From Thermanaeromonas toyohensis ToBE (GTDB lineage: Bacteria > Bacillota > DSM-521 > Neomoorellales > Neomoorellaceae), in NCBI RefSeq assembly GCF_900176005.1, contig NZ_LT838272.1, positions 2,375,587 through 2,439,586 of the forward strand: 64,000 nt of DNA. Reading direction: 5' to 3'. A program made the position numbers and the translations under genes. Below, one piece after another: positions 25,475 through 34,560 of the stretch (positions within the stretch are counted from its first letter, which is position 1; every line of letters begins with the position of its first letter). A model generated the notes under the pieces. It was given only the letters and a program-made list of their open reading frames with translations. It searched no databases and was not told where the DNA came from.

Positions 25475-28186
25475 TTATACAGCTTCATATTCAGTTCTTG
25501 CAATGACTTCATCTTGGATAGGCTTACCTAATTCAACCCAATACTGAGTGAAGCCTGCTACTCGCACCATGAGGGTTCGGTATTGTTCCGGATGGGCTTG
25601 GGCGTCTTTAAGCATCTTAGAATCGACAATATTGTATTGAATATGAAACCCACCTCTTCTCATATAAGCGCGGGTAAGCTCTAAAAGCTTCCTAGAACCC
25701 CCTAGCCCCCTAACGGCACTCGGATGGATCTTTAAGTTCAACTGGGAATTCTGGGACTTGGAGTGATCCCAGACCGTAGCTGAAGTAAATATAGCGTAAG
25801 GCCCGTTTCGATCTGTTCCCGGATAAGGTGACATAGAGGCATCAGCGAAGGTGGTACCTGCCAAGCGACCGTCTGCTGAGGCTAGGGTAGCCGCACCCAT
25901 GGGGCCATGGGTAGAAACTGAAATCTGGCAGGCGTAAAGAGGCTTGCCATATAGAGACTCGTACTTGCGGCACATAGAGCAGAACCACTCTTCGTATTCG
26001 GCCAGAATAGAATCTACATAGGGATCGGCATTTCCGTACTTAGGAGCTAACAAGCAATCACTGTGAATTTGATCGTACTTCTCACCGTCCTCTCTCTTTT
26101 CCTGCATAGCCAGGGAGTAGCTACCCACCTCTTCCGCCGTCTTAAATCCGAAGTTAGCTAATATAGCTTCTCTCAATTCGTCTAGGGTGTACTTTTTCTC
26201 ATCGTAGACTAGTTTTTTGATCGCAGCCAAAGAGTTGACCATGTTTATGGTCCCACAACTTTCCACATTGAAGGTAGCATTATATCGGTAGCCAAGATGG
26301 CCTATATGGTGCCCCTTCTCTAGACAGTCGGGTTTCAAGAGAGAGTTGAATATAGCCATATTGACTTTCCGCCATATATCGTGCTGGATATTGTTACACT
26401 TGGCCAGACAATTTACTGTCTGCTCGTAATAGTCTTTGAAAGCCTCCCAGAGTTCTTCAAAGGTTTCCAGTTTTTTATTGTGAGGTTCATACACCTGCGT
26501 ACCTGTTCTATGGTCATAACCGTTGAACAAGACTAACTCCAAAACCTTTGGATTGGATATGAAGTGTACACCCACGCTAGTTGGCTGGCCCGCGCCGCCG
26601 GGTATTACATATTTCCTGCCATTAAGAGTCAATTCATGCCAGGCACAAGGTGAAGTCTCCAGACAACCACCAATTGCAATGGCTCGAGCTTCTTCCACCG
26701 TCATTCCTTCGGGTCCATACTGGTCACATAAGAACTCTATAGCCACCCGGTTATTCATCCACGCCGGCATACCTAAGCCTGTCTTACAACATTCTATGGC
26801 TTTTAACAAGAAGTCTTCTGGTAGTTTCTCATCGTACAGCACCGATAAGGTTGGCTGCGGTGTCGGGCATCTTATAGCTGCTTCTAGGATGAGCATCTCC
26901 AGTTTGTTAGAAGCGGGCTGACCGTCCCTAGTCAGGCCCCCCAGGCTGACATTATTGAACGTGTTACCTGATAATACGCCGCCAACTACACCCATGGAGG
27001 CAAAACAGTCAATACAAGTAAATTTCACTCGGTGCAACTCCAGAAGTTCTATGGTCTTCTCCTCATCTATCCGGCCAGCCTCCATATCCTGTTCCCACCA
27101 AGGATAAAGAACCTGTCCCAACCTACCTGGAGACATGCCGGAAATAGCATCTTCATTAAGTACAGCGATGTGAATGAAATAAGTAAGCTGCAGGGCCTCA
27201 TAGAAAGTCCGCGGTTGCTTCGAGGAAATCCATTCGCAGCAATCAGCGATCTGGTCATATTCTGCTTTACGCTGCGGATCTGAAGTAATAGAAGCCAGCC
27301 GTCGAGCTTCTTTAGCGTAGTTTCGTATCCAGGCTTGAATGCCTTCTAGCACCAGGATCACGGCTTCATAGAAATATAACCGATCCATCCCTATAAGGCC
27401 GTCTCCATCGGCTTTACCTGCCACTTCGGCTTTCTTTTGCCTTGCCATTTCGATAAGCCCGTCGATACCGTATTGGAGCGGGTAATAATAGTTGATTACC
27501 TCGCGGCCTTGGGGAAGGGTATAGCCCGAGTCAAACATGCAAATTATACTGCGCATTATTTTTTCTTTTAGCGGATATTCTGGGACCATCTGCTCATATT
27601 TGTGGCCCAGATCCTCGACTGACTTGCCCACCCAGGCCCGGGCCAGTTTAAGTAACGCCGGGACCTCTTCTTTGCGAATACCAAACTTTCCAGCAATGGA
27701 GACTACATTTCCGAAGCTCTTGGTTACGTTACCGCCACCTGCGCCGAATTTAGTAACCTCGTCAGCACTGGCGCTACCCCGCTTTAAAGCATCCTGGTAA
27801 AGCTCATCCTCTTTAGCCACGAAGAAACTTTCCGACAACCAGGGCATAGGGAAAGAGCCTCTATAATAGTAGGCCTTTCCGCCCACTAGTAACTCTCCAG
27901 GAAAAATGGTGGGAGTAAGATGGGAAAAAGCATGCTTTAAAGCCGCTGCCCGGCGAACAACCGGAAGTTCGCCCTCTAATTCTTGGTATTTACGGGTATA
28001 CCAGTAAGGAAATTCAACGGTCACAGAAGACAACGTATTATAATATAATTCCAGTAATTTTTGCGCTCTCGGGCTTGGATTTTTCTTAATCTCACGATCT
28101 ACCATTTCTTCAGGTGCTTGACCACCGTACTGAAAACTTAAAGGTATTCCCTTCTCTTTCAAGATATCCGCAAGCTTCTTCGGCAT
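25475..28186 (-). CDS. hpdB: 4-hydroxyphenylacetate decarboxylase, glycyl radical subunit
   Basis: HpdB decarboxylates 4-hydroxyphenylacetate to p-cresol by glycyl/thiyl radical chemistry. The 903-residue protein has the cysteine loop IGGCLETSP with Cys508 and Glu510, and the glycyl loop [10 protein letters not shown] with Gly878. The residues recalled for the C. scatologenes enzyme (Ser344, Cys503, Glu505, His536, Glu637, Gly873) all recur here at a constant offset of +5: Ser349, Cys508, Glu510, His541, Glu642, Gly878. That separates it from PFL, glycerol dehydratase and indoleacetate decarboxylase. It is the first gene of hpdB-hpdC-MFS-hpdA, with SD AGGAGG 8 nt from the ATG. The enzyme is oxygen-sensitive and needs HpdA. 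p-Cresol is bacteriostatic to competitors. Confidence 0.93.
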   Translation of the reverse strand: MPKKLADILKEKGIPLSFQYGGQAPEEMVDREIKKNPSPRAQKLLELYYNTLSSVTVEFPYWYTRKYQELEGELPVVRRAAALKHAFSHLTPTIFPGELLVGGKAYYYRGSFPMPWLSESFFVAKEDELYQDALKRGSASADEVTKFGAGGGNVTKSFGNVVSIAGKFGIRKEEVPALLKLARAWVGKSVEDLGHKYEQMVPEYPLKEKIMRSIICMFDSGYTLPQGREVINYYYPLQYGIDGLIEMARQKKAEVAGKADGDGLIGMDRLYFYEAVILVLEGIQAWIRNYAKEARRLASITSDPQRKAEYDQIADCCEWISSKQPRTFYEALQLTYFIHIAVLNEDAISGMSPGRLGQVLYPWWEQDMEAGRIDEEKTIELLELHRVKFTCIDCFASMGVVGGVLSGNTFNNVSLGGLTRDGQPASNKLEMLILEAAIRCPTPQPTLSVLYDEKLPEDFLLKAIECCKTGLGMPAWMNNRVAIEFLCDQYGPEGMTVEEARAIAIGGCLETSPCAWHELTLNGRKYVIPGGAGQPTSVGVHFISNPKVLELVLFNGYDHRTGTQVYEPHNKKLETFEELWEAFKDYYEQTVNCLAKCNNIQHDIWRKVNMAIFNSLLKPDCLEKGHHIGHLGYRYNATFNVESCGTINMVNSLAAIKKLVYDEKKYTLDELREAILANFGFKTAEEVGSYSLAMQEKREDGEKYDQIHSDCLLAPKYGNADPYVDSILAEYEEWFCSMCRKYESLYGKPLYACQISVSTHGPMGAATLASADGRLAGTTFADASMSPYPGTDRNGPYAIFTSATVWDHSKSQNSQLNLKIHPSAVRGLGGSRKLLELTRAYMRRGGFHIQYNIVDSKMLKDAQAHPEQYRTLMVRVAGFTQYWVELGKPIQDEVIARTEYEAV

Positions 28187-28513
28187 TAAAAAATCCCTCC
28201 TGCCCTTGTTTACAAGGTTTTTCTCTCTAACAAAGATCGGGATATGCTTAGAAATATGGTCTTAAGGTTATCCCCTTACTTCACCTCCCCTATAACTTCT
28301 TGTGTTTAATTTCACTGTAACATGCCTCGGAAGCTAAGGAAATTGGCCATCAGTTTGAAAAAAGAAGGATAAATACCCTATATCCTGCCTTAGTACTAGT
28401 TCTAAAGATGTAATTTATAAACTCAAGGCAGGAAAAACAGGAGAGCAAACGAAATATAAAAATTAAAGCCCCAAAAACTCCGTAGACCCTTTAAAGGGAG
28501 AAGTGAGGTAAAA
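28187..28513. promoter_or_regulatory. Divergent control region between hpdB and the PocR-LuxR gene
   Basis: This 327-bp AT-rich region separates two divergent operons. TCCTGCCTT (28383-28391) and AAGGCAGGA (28425-28433) form a perfect 9-bp inverted repeat whose centres are 42 bp apart, about four helical turns. It is a candidate operator for the LuxR-type regulator. A plus-strand promoter can be proposed at TTGAAA (about 28355) and TATATC (about 28379) with 18-bp spacing. Nearer hpdB, CCTTGT-TT-ACAAGG (28204-28217) is a short palindrome directly upstream of the SD. None of these sites is proven. Confidence 0.5.
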
Positions 28514-29179
28514 GTGCCAGGCCTCTGGCCTTCAGAACCCCTACTACAACTACAAACACTACAGGATTTACTGTCTGAGGAGTTAGGCCTTTGCCTGGTT
28601 TTGGTGGACGAGGAAGGTAGAGAGGTTACGTTGCCTTCGGGTTTACCATTGACTTGTTATCACGCGGAAAGCCAAGGCGAGGATTGTCGTGCTGAGCTTT
28701 TAAACCTTATCGGACGGGCCAAGCTAAATAGTGAACCAGTCACCCGGCAGTGTCGCCAAGGGTTATATTGTATGGCATATCAAATTCGCTTAAATCATGA
28801 ACATAAAAAGTTATTTTTGGTAGCCGGTCGTACCCCATGTTTAGACATTTTACAAAAACACTCAAGGTTGCTAATTGCTATTTATTCTCTGCCACTCTGT
28901 TTTAGTATTCACGAAAATATTCCTGAAGGCTCCCGAGTAAAAAACGCTTCCGGTCGCGTTGGTTATGACCTGACCAGCCAGGAAAAAAGGATTTTGTCTC
29001 TTATCGGGGCTGGCTTGTCTAATAAAGACATCGCGGCCAAGCTTTATATAAGTGAAAGTACAGTCAAAACCCATGTAACCCATATCTTACAAAAATTGAA
29101 TCTCTCCAATCGTACAGAAGCAGCCATCTTTGCAGTGGAAAATGGGTTAGTGGTGAGGGAGCATCGTGAAAAGAATTAA
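28514..29179 (+). CDS. PocR-domain / LuxR-type transcription regulator
   Basis: This is a 221-residue protein starting at GTG with SD GAGG 7 nt upstream. Residues about 8-140 resemble a PocR ligand-binding domain: a small-molecule sensor fold with conserved Cys in LTCYH, GEDCRAEL and VTRQCRQGLYCMAYQI, and a glycine near VAGR. Residues about 155-215 are a LuxR/GerE helix-turn-helix (LTSQEKRILSLIGAGLSNKD, KLYISESTVKTHVTHILQKL). It has no receiver domain. It overlaps the kinase gene by 14 bp. Divergent orientation to hpdB suggests it controls the decarboxylase operon, perhaps sensing an aromatic acid directly. Confidence 0.82.
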   Translation: MPGLWPSEPLLQLQTLQDLLSEELGLCLVLVDEEGREVTLPSGLPLTCYHAESQGEDCRAELLNLIGRAKLNSEPVTRQCRQGLYCMAYQIRLNHEHKKLFLVAGRTPCLDILQKHSRLLIAIYSLPLCFSIHENIPEGSRVKNASGRVGYDLTSQEKRILSLIGAGLSNKDIAAKLYISESTVKTHVTHILQKLNLSNRTEAAIFAVENGLVVREHREKN

Positions 29180-31175
29180 AAATTGGCAATTGTTTCCTAC
29201 TATTTATAGTTACTTGTTGTCTTCCATCGGGTTGGTACTGCTCTTATCCTTACTTTTATTTACAGCCTCCTCTTTAAGTATCTTTTTTGCCCGTAACCAA
29301 AATAACATCAATAACCTTCTGGACCGCTCCCTAGCTGTGGCCTGGCAAGAATATAACCTCTTTTACGAAAAGGCTTTAACTTTATTATCACCTCTGGGCT
29401 CCCTAATTGGCGATGAAAAAAAATCCTCTCCCTATATGGAGTACATCTCTAAACTATTAGATAGCCAGGAAGAAATTGATTTTTGGCTTATTGTCGACCA
29501 TCAATCCCATCTACCGGCCCAACTTTCTAAGCTTGTCTATAACAGTTGGCAGCAAAAGGATATAATTACCTGTTCTGAGGTTATATCTCTCTCTGAATTG
29601 AGCCTAATAGATTCCTCTCTAGTTAAAAAAGCGCTAGTTGAAGTAAAAGATACTTCTGGGCAAGGTTTACATTATTTTGCTCCTGTCCTGGTACAAGTCA
29701 TTGTCATGCCACTTACTACTAAGAATTCTAGCTTACAAAGGGCTTTAGTAGTTGGACATATATTAAATAATGATCATGGTACAGCTGATCGCTATTCAAC
29801 CAAAATCCCAGGTTCCTATCTGTCTATCGGTGTAAACGGTATACGTGTATCAGCTAATATTCAAAGCCCTTCCGGTTCTGATTTTGTAGGAGGTATTCAA
29901 AGCGGAATTCTTTTAAAAACGGTTCAAGAAGGTAAAAGATATATAGGCCAAGCGAAGATAGAGCCCAACGAGATACATTTTGTAGCCTCGGATCCTATCA
30001 GGGATTTTGAAGGTAATATAATAGGAGCTTTAAGTGTAGGGGTTCCCTCCCAGGGACTGGCCAATCTAAAACGGGATACTTTACTATCCATTTTTATATC
30101 TGCCTTCGTCTGCCTGAGCGTCGCCATGGGCGTAGCTTCCTTTGTCGCCAGGAAAGTGGCCACTCCTCTAGTAGTTCTAAGTCACTTGGCTAAGGAAATT
30201 TCCCAAACGGAGAGCATTATTTCTGACCATATTGACAAACTAGAAGCTCAACCGGTGGCCAGAATACGAGAGCTTTGGTATTTACAGCGCTGTTTTACGC
30301 GGATGGCCAAAACTCTTTACCAAAAATGTCAAGAAAATCAAGCTTATTTAGCTGAATTGGAAAAAGACAGAGAGGAACTGCAGCGTCTGACCAGTGAGTT
30401 ACAACAAGTAAACCTTTCCCTTGAAAAAAAAGTTGAGGAACAAACTCTCGAATTACGGCAGCTAATAGCAGAGCTTAAAACCCTTAACACACTTAAGTCC
30501 CAATTCCTAGCTAATATGAGCCATGAACTCCGTACACCTTTAAATTCTATCATCGGCTTTTCTGAAATGTTATATGACGAACTGTATGGACCACTCAACA
30601 CAACCCAAAAGGAGTACTTGGAAATAATTCTTAGTAGTGCCCGCCACCTCTTGCAGATTATAAGCGATATCCTGGACCTATCACGGATAGAGCAAGGTAA
30701 GATCGCCCTGAGCAGACAAAAGGTCAGCTTGGAAGAACTCGTCCGTTCAGTAGAAAGTATAATCCGTCCCCAGGCTGAAAACCGTCATCTCTCTTTATTT
30801 GTCCTTCTACCAGATAAGCTACCTATGATTTATGTTGATCCTACTCGAATTAAGCAGGTACTCTATAATCTCCTCTCCAATGCAGTAAAATTTACACCCT
30901 CCGGAGGAACCATTACTATCACAGCTCATTATAACAACCAAGAAATAGCCGTATCCGTGGAAGATACAGGTATTGGAATTAAGGAAGAGGACCAAGCCCG
31001 CGTATTCGATGAGTTTTATCAAGCAGAAAGCTTATATGAAAAAAAATTCGACGGGGTGGGCCTAGGACTACCTTTATCCAAACGTTTAGTTGAGCTTCAC
31101 GGCGGTCGTATTGAATTGCAAAGCAAGTTAGGGAAAGGCACTAAAGTAACCTTCTATTTACCTCTCCACTCTTAA
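29166..31175 (+). CDS. Membrane sensor histidine kinase with Cache-type sensor
   Basis: This is a 669-residue kinase with a GTG start inside the end of the upstream regulator gene. The first membrane helix is about 18-40, the extracytoplasmic region about 42-302 with a Cache-like closing motif (ASDPIRDFEGNIIGALSVG), and the second helix about 306-328. A HAMP-like segment, a long coiled coil (about 385-440) and HisKA (NMSHELRTPLNSIIGF, His453) follow. The ATPase domain has N-box NLLSNAVKF, G1 DTGIGI and G2 GVGLGLPLSKRL. It probably reads an extracellular cue for the hpd locus, with the two receivers that follow as partners. No HPt or attached receiver is present. Confidence 0.88.
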   Translation: MKRIKNWQLFPTIYSYLLSSIGLVLLLSLLLFTASSLSIFFARNQNNINNLLDRSLAVAWQEYNLFYEKALTLLSPLGSLIGDEKKSSPYMEYISKLLDSQEEIDFWLIVDHQSHLPAQLSKLVYNSWQQKDIITCSEVISLSELSLIDSSLVKKALVEVKDTSGQGLHYFAPVLVQVIVMPLTTKNSSLQRALVVGHILNNDHGTADRYSTKIPGSYLSIGVNGIRVSANIQSPSGSDFVGGIQSGILLKTVQEGKRYIGQAKIEPNEIHFVASDPIRDFEGNIIGALSVGVPSQGLANLKRDTLLSIFISAFVCLSVAMGVASFVARKVATPLVVLSHLAKEISQTESIISDHIDKLEAQPVARIRELWYLQRCFTRMAKTLYQKCQENQAYLAELEKDREELQRLTSELQQVNLSLEKKVEEQTLELRQLIAELKTLNTLKSQFLANMSHELRTPLNSIIGFSEMLYDELYGPLNTTQKEYLEIILSSARHLLQIISDILDLSRIEQGKIALSRQKVSLEELVRSVESIIRPQAENRHLSLFVLLPDKLPMIYVDPTRIKQVLYNLLSNAVKFTPSGGTITITAHYNNQEIAVSVEDTGIGIKEEDQARVFDEFYQAESLYEKKFDGVGLGLPLSKRLVELHGGRIELQSKLGKGTKVTFYLPLHS

Positions 31176-31205
31176 AGCCCTAGAATAAAGAGGAGGAAAC
31201 CTTGT

Positions 31206-31604
31206 ATGGAAAACCCAGAACAAAATGCGCCACTGGTACTTATTGTGGAAGACAATCCTGCTAACATGCGTTTAGTATGCGATCTTTTGCACGTCCATGG
31301 TTTCCGGATTTTAAGAGCCTTTAATGCACTAGAAGCCCTAAAAATTATTCGCCACAACCCCCCCGACTTAATTTTGATAGATATTTCCCTTAAGGGTATG
31401 GATGGTTTATCTCTTGTTAAATTATTAAAAACTAATCCAGCTACTAAAAATATCCCCATTATAGCCCTTACTGCACACGCCATGAAACAAACTGAAGAAG
31501 ATGCTTATGCTGCCGGCTGTCAAGGTTTTATTGTTAAACCCATTAATACCCGTTCCTTCCCCTCTCAACTCCGTGAATTTCTGTCGGGGAAACATTCAAA
31601 GTGA
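31206..31604 (+). CDS. Single-domain response regulator (CheY/DivK type)
   Basis: This is a 132-residue protein consisting of one receiver domain: the acidic pocket VEDNPANMRL, the phospho-acceptor Asp in LILIDISLKGMDGL, Thr in IIALTAHAMK and Lys in GFIVKPINT. It has no output domain. The SD GAGGAGG lies 9 nt upstream of the ATG. It follows the kinase by 30 bp and precedes a second receiver by 15 bp. Two stand-alone receivers suggest a phosphorelay, or that one acts as a phosphate sink. Confidence 0.88.
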   Translation: MENPEQNAPLVLIVEDNPANMRLVCDLLHVHGFRILRAFNALEALKIIRHNPPDLILIDISLKGMDGLSLVKLLKTNPATKNIPIIALTAHAMKQTEEDAYAAGCQGFIVKPINTRSFPSQLREFLSGKHSK

Positions 31605-31619
31605 GGAGAGGAATAAACC

Positions 31620-32030
31620 TTGCTAAGACCTGGCATAAAGATATTAGTTATTGAAGACGATCCAAACAGCGCAAGGCTTTTGCACGACCTCCTTACAAGG
31701 CAGGGCGCCATAGTTGTCTGCGAAAATAACGGTCCCGCCGCTATGGCGCGGATCGAAAAAGAAAATTTTGATTTAATCCTCTTAGACCTCCGCCTACCAG
31801 GACAGAACGGCTTTGTGGTAGCAGAACATTTAAGACGACACCCAGCTTCCGCCAATCTTCCGATAATCGTTATTAGCGCCTTTGCCGATCGTCAAAATCG
31901 CTTGCGAGCTTACGAGGCAGGAGCCGATATTTTTTTAAGTAAGCCCATCGATGTTCAAGAGCTCTTGCTTATTATAAAAAACCAGGTAGACCGTAAATTT
32001 TTTAAAGGGTCGGTAAACTGGGCTCCCTGA
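31620..32030 (+). CDS. Second single-domain response regulator, C-terminus in IS remnant
   Basis: This is a 136-residue receiver starting at TTG, with SD GAGGAG upstream. The pocket is VIEDDPNSARL, the phospho-acceptor Asp is in LILLDLRLPGQNGF, and Ser/Ala in VISAFAD and Lys in IFLSKPIDV complete the site. The receiver domain is whole. The last few codons (after about KFFKG) are supplied by sequence that, on the opposite strand, is the broken end of an IS3 transposase. An insertion probably clipped the original C-terminus or any output domain. Confidence 0.85.
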   Translation: MLRPGIKILVIEDDPNSARLLHDLLTRQGAIVVCENNGPAAMARIEKENFDLILLDLRLPGQNGFVVAEHLRRHPASANLPIIVISAFADRQNRLRAYEAGADIFLSKPIDVQELLLIIKNQVDRKFFKGSVNWAP

Positions 32031-32515
32031 TCGCTATTCATTATCTCGGGCTTAGCTTTAGCAATTGCTTCTTTTACTGCTATTAGCACAAAGGCTGTCT
32101 CTAAGCACTGGTCCAGGGCCCAGCTTACTACAAAGCGGGTGTACCAGTCCGTGATGCCCACCAGGTACATCCATCCCCAGACTAGCCGGATGTAGGTGAT
32201 GTCTATACCCCAGACCTGGTTGGGGTAAGTAATAGGAAGGCCCCGCAGCAAGTAGGGGTATACTCGATGCTCGTGGTTTCTCTTGTTTAAGTTAGACTTG
32301 GGATAGAGATGACAGGTATACCCATTTCTCGCATGTGGCACTGGACGCCTTTGCGTTAACCGGAGATCCCTTCCGTCGAAGCTGGGCCGTAATGCGCCTG
32401 GAACCGTAAAAGGGAAACTCGGTAATATACTTCGTCGATATGGTGTTTTATGGCTATTTCTTCTGGGGAAGGGAGCACTGGGTGGCGTAGCTAATTGCAA
32501 AAACGACCAGAAATT
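32004..32515 (-). pseudogene. Decayed IS3-family transposase (OrfB) fragment
   Basis: The integrase core of an IS3-type OrfB is recognisable: NQVWGIDITYIRL, YLVGITDWYTRFVVSWAL, AKPEIMNSDQGAQFT with the first two catalytic Asp residues. It stops right after QFT, before the catalytic Glu. Upstream the frame is broken: pieces such as FPFYGSRRITAQLRR and HMREMG appear in other frames. At least two frameshifts and a 3' truncation are visible, so the gene is dead. It abuts the second receiver gene, and the rest of the IS is missing. Confidence 0.85.
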
Positions 32516-32593
32516 CATGATCTAAATGACCTTCGCAAACTGCTGTTCGAATTTGCTAAGATACTAAGAAGGGACAACTTATAGGACCCACAC

Positions 32594-34129
32594 TCACTGA
32601 TCGTACCTGTCCATCGAAGCCGCCGGGATGATGATCCGCCTGCAAAGGCTATTATCAGTCTCCGGCCGAGGTATTTTAGCCAGAACTGTAATGTTTACTT
32701 CCGACAGGTTATACCTTCCGGAGCTGACACGTCCTGAAATGATAACCTGTGTCACCAGTGCCCTGATTAGCGATTTCTTGGACGTAAAATCCAGGTCATT
32801 TAGCCTACTTAATACCTCCTGGGCCAATCTGCGTAACTCCTCTGTCCTTTGTTCTAGGGTTCCAGCCCCTTGGAAGACAGCCATAAGCTCCCTATGGCGC
32901 TGCTCCAAACTTTCCTTTCGCCGTTTTAACTCAGCCAATTTATTTTTTGTTTGATCATCCAATTCTAGGAGGCCAGAAGCCAGTGCATCCAGGATGGCCA
33001 CCTTTCCCTTCTCAACTTCTTTTAAATGCTTCTCAATGCGCTCTATCTCCTTACTTATCTCTTCCACCTGGGGGGAAGATTCTAAGGCAGCTTTAACCAG
33101 CCTCTCAGGGTCCTTAAGCCAAGAACAAACCTGTTCCCACACCACGTTCTCCAGGGGTTCTGCCAAAAGCATCTTGAGAGGCCTGCACCCCGGATTTTTT
33201 GTGCCTTGGCTGTTTTTCCTGCAAGTATATCGCCGTTCCCTAACCCCCCACCATTTAGAGGATACCCCGGTCATGCTGTTGCCGCAATCAGCGCAGGTAA
33301 TCAACCCACTTAAGAGATAATTGTGTCGACCTCGACCTGCCCATAAGCGCCGGGCCTCCTTCAATTTCTTTTGGGCTTTCTCCCAAAGGTTAGGGTCAAT
33401 GATGGGAGGAACTGAAATATCTATATCTTTATATCTCCACCTTCCCGTATATACCGGATTAGTTAATATCTGTCTTACTACCATCCGGTGCCATAAACCT
33501 TGTCGTTTACGGGTCGGTATTCCTAAATCATTTAACCGCTTAGCCACACCATTAACCCCTATATCTTCCTGAACAAACCACTGGAAAATATTCTTCACCA
33601 CCGCTGCTTCTTCTTCCAATATCGACACTTTGCCCCTCTCCGGGTCGTAGTTGTAGCCATAGTTGTAAAAACCTATGGGAATACCACCCTGCCTGGCCTT
33701 CTGGGTCTTCCCCCTGATCATACGCTCACGGATCTTCTCTTTTTCAAACTCAGCAATAGCCCCTCTGATGGCATAAAACATGCGGCCTTCCGGGGTATCC
33801 TGCCAGGTGAAGTCCAGGAAATCAAGCCGTACTCCAGCCTTCTCAAATTCCTCCGTGAGAAGTAGCTGGTGCGCCAATCTCCTGGATAAGCGGTCCGGGT
33901 CGCGCACGATTATAACGTCTATACGGCCTTCTTGAACTGCTTCACGTAAAGCGTTCAACCCCGGCCTGTCCAGGGTGGCCCCACTCACACCTTCATCAGC
34001 AAATTCTAATATCACCGCGGCACCTAACGAAATAGCCCGACGGTAGCAAGCCTCACGCTGCTCCGCCAGGCTATAACCATGCTTTACCTGCTCCTCTGTG
34101 CTAACTCTTAGGTAGATTGCTGCCTGCAC
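32594..34129 (-). CDS. SpoIVCA-like large serine recombinase
   Basis: This 511-residue recombinase starts at GTG 34129. The catalytic domain has IYLRVSTEEQ with nucleophile Ser10, VRDPDRLSRR, and EFEKEKIRERMIRGK. A recombinase domain follows (GYNYD, RKRQGLWHRMVVRQILTN), then a zinc ribbon (CADCGNSMTG and distal Cys residues), a coiled coil (about 345-420) and a basic C-terminus. The N-terminal half strongly recalls B. subtilis SpoIVCA, which excises skin from sigK. It is the only intact site-specific recombinase in the element and therefore the likely excisionase. It sits 7.5 kb and 10.4 kb from the two junctions, which is unusually internal. A 54-residue ORF overlaps its start. Confidence 0.92.
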   Translation of the reverse strand: MQAAIYLRVSTEEQVKHGYSLAEQREACYRRAISLGAAVILEFADEGVSGATLDRPGLNALREAVQEGRIDVIIVRDPDRLSRRLAHQLLLTEEFEKAGVRLDFLDFTWQDTPEGRMFYAIRGAIAEFEKEKIRERMIRGKTQKARQGGIPIGFYNYGYNYDPERGKVSILEEEAAVVKNIFQWFVQEDIGVNGVAKRLNDLGIPTRKRQGLWHRMVVRQILTNPVYTGRWRYKDIDISVPPIIDPNLWEKAQKKLKEARRLWAGRGRHNYLLSGLITCADCGNSMTGVSSKWWGVRERRYTCRKNSQGTKNPGCRPLKMLLAEPLENVVWEQVCSWLKDPERLVKAALESSPQVEEISKEIERIEKHLKEVEKGKVAILDALASGLLELDDQTKNKLAELKRRKESLEQRHRELMAVFQGAGTLEQRTEELRRLAQEVLSRLNDLDFTSKKSLIRALVTQVIISGRVSSGRYNLSEVNITVLAKIPRPETDNSLCRRIIIPAASMDRYDQ

Positions 34130-34272
34130 TTTGATCTACAGGCCTCCAATACCTTCTGGGCTAGTAGTCGGTACGCATCCCGCAGTCCTGTACTGTCTTC
34201 TGAGGAATAAATAACCTTCAGGTTAACAGGAAAATTCCCCGAAGCCTTCAATTTACGGTTTTTACTTGGCAC
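34108..34272 (-). CDS. Small ORF (54 aa) overlapping the recombinase start
   Basis: It starts at GTG 34272 with SD GGGGAG 7 nt upstream, begins PSKNRKLKASGNF, contains the central stretch KVIYSSEDSTGLRDAYRLLA, and ends at TAA 34108, overlapping the recombinase start by 22 bp. The spacing and overlap imply translational coupling. Function is unknown. The basic N-terminus, size and position make it a candidate recombination directionality factor or regulator; that is inference only. Confidence 0.6.
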   Translation of the reverse strand: MPSKNRKLKASGNFPVNLKVIYSSEDSTGLRDAYRLLAQKVLEACRSKCRQQST

Positions 34273-34329
34273 CGGTCATCTCCCCTTCCCCTATTATTTT
34301 ACGAAGGTTCTAGATTGTCCTACTACAGG

Positions 34330-34358
34330 AAAAGGACTCCAGATAAAGGAGCCCTTTT
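34330..34358. terminator. Bidirectional terminator-like hairpin upstream of the recombinase operon
   Basis: AAAAGGACTCC (34330-34340) pairs with GGAGCCCTTTT (34348-34358) with one mismatch and a 7-nt loop. T-runs flank both sides (TTTTAGTCTT on plus, TTTTCC on minus). It would insulate the recombinase unit from read-through out of the HEPN/MNT and group II intron side. Confidence 0.6.
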
Positions 34359-34487
34359 AGTCTTAATAAAACGCTTTGAACCTCCAGCCTCTTTCAGTTT
34401 TTTCCTCGCCGTCAAGGACGTTATCCCTCACCAGTAGTCTGAAGCTCAGGAAGGCCTGCATGGGCAGACTCTCCGAATGGTCCCTAT

Positions 34488-34560
34488 ATCGAGTAGGAGG
34501 GGGCGGCTAGCCCCCGTCCTCTCACACCACCGGACATGCGGGTCCGCATCCGGCGGTTCA
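34488..34560 (-). ncRNA. Group II intron ribozyme domains V and VI
   Basis: Just after the reverse-transcriptase stop, the minus strand folds into a 34-nt-class domain V hairpin (GAACCGCCGGATGCGG / CCCGCATGTCCGGTGGTG). A domain VI helix follows with GGACGGGGGC pairing to GCCCCCTCC, ending in CGAT. These are the catalytic core and the branch-point helix of the intron RNA. Confidence 0.85.

Noticed and set aside
25475-28186. Pyruvate formate lyase or indoleacetate decarboxylase as the identity of the glycyl radical enzyme
   Set aside because: There is a Cys-x-Glu active site rather than a Cys-Cys pair, and an HpdC-type small subunit follows, which those enzymes lack.
28187-28513. Sigma-54 promoter for the hpd operon
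   Set aside because: No GG-N10-GC pair with the expected -24/-12 context was found, and the nearby regulator is LuxR-type, not a sigma-54 activator.
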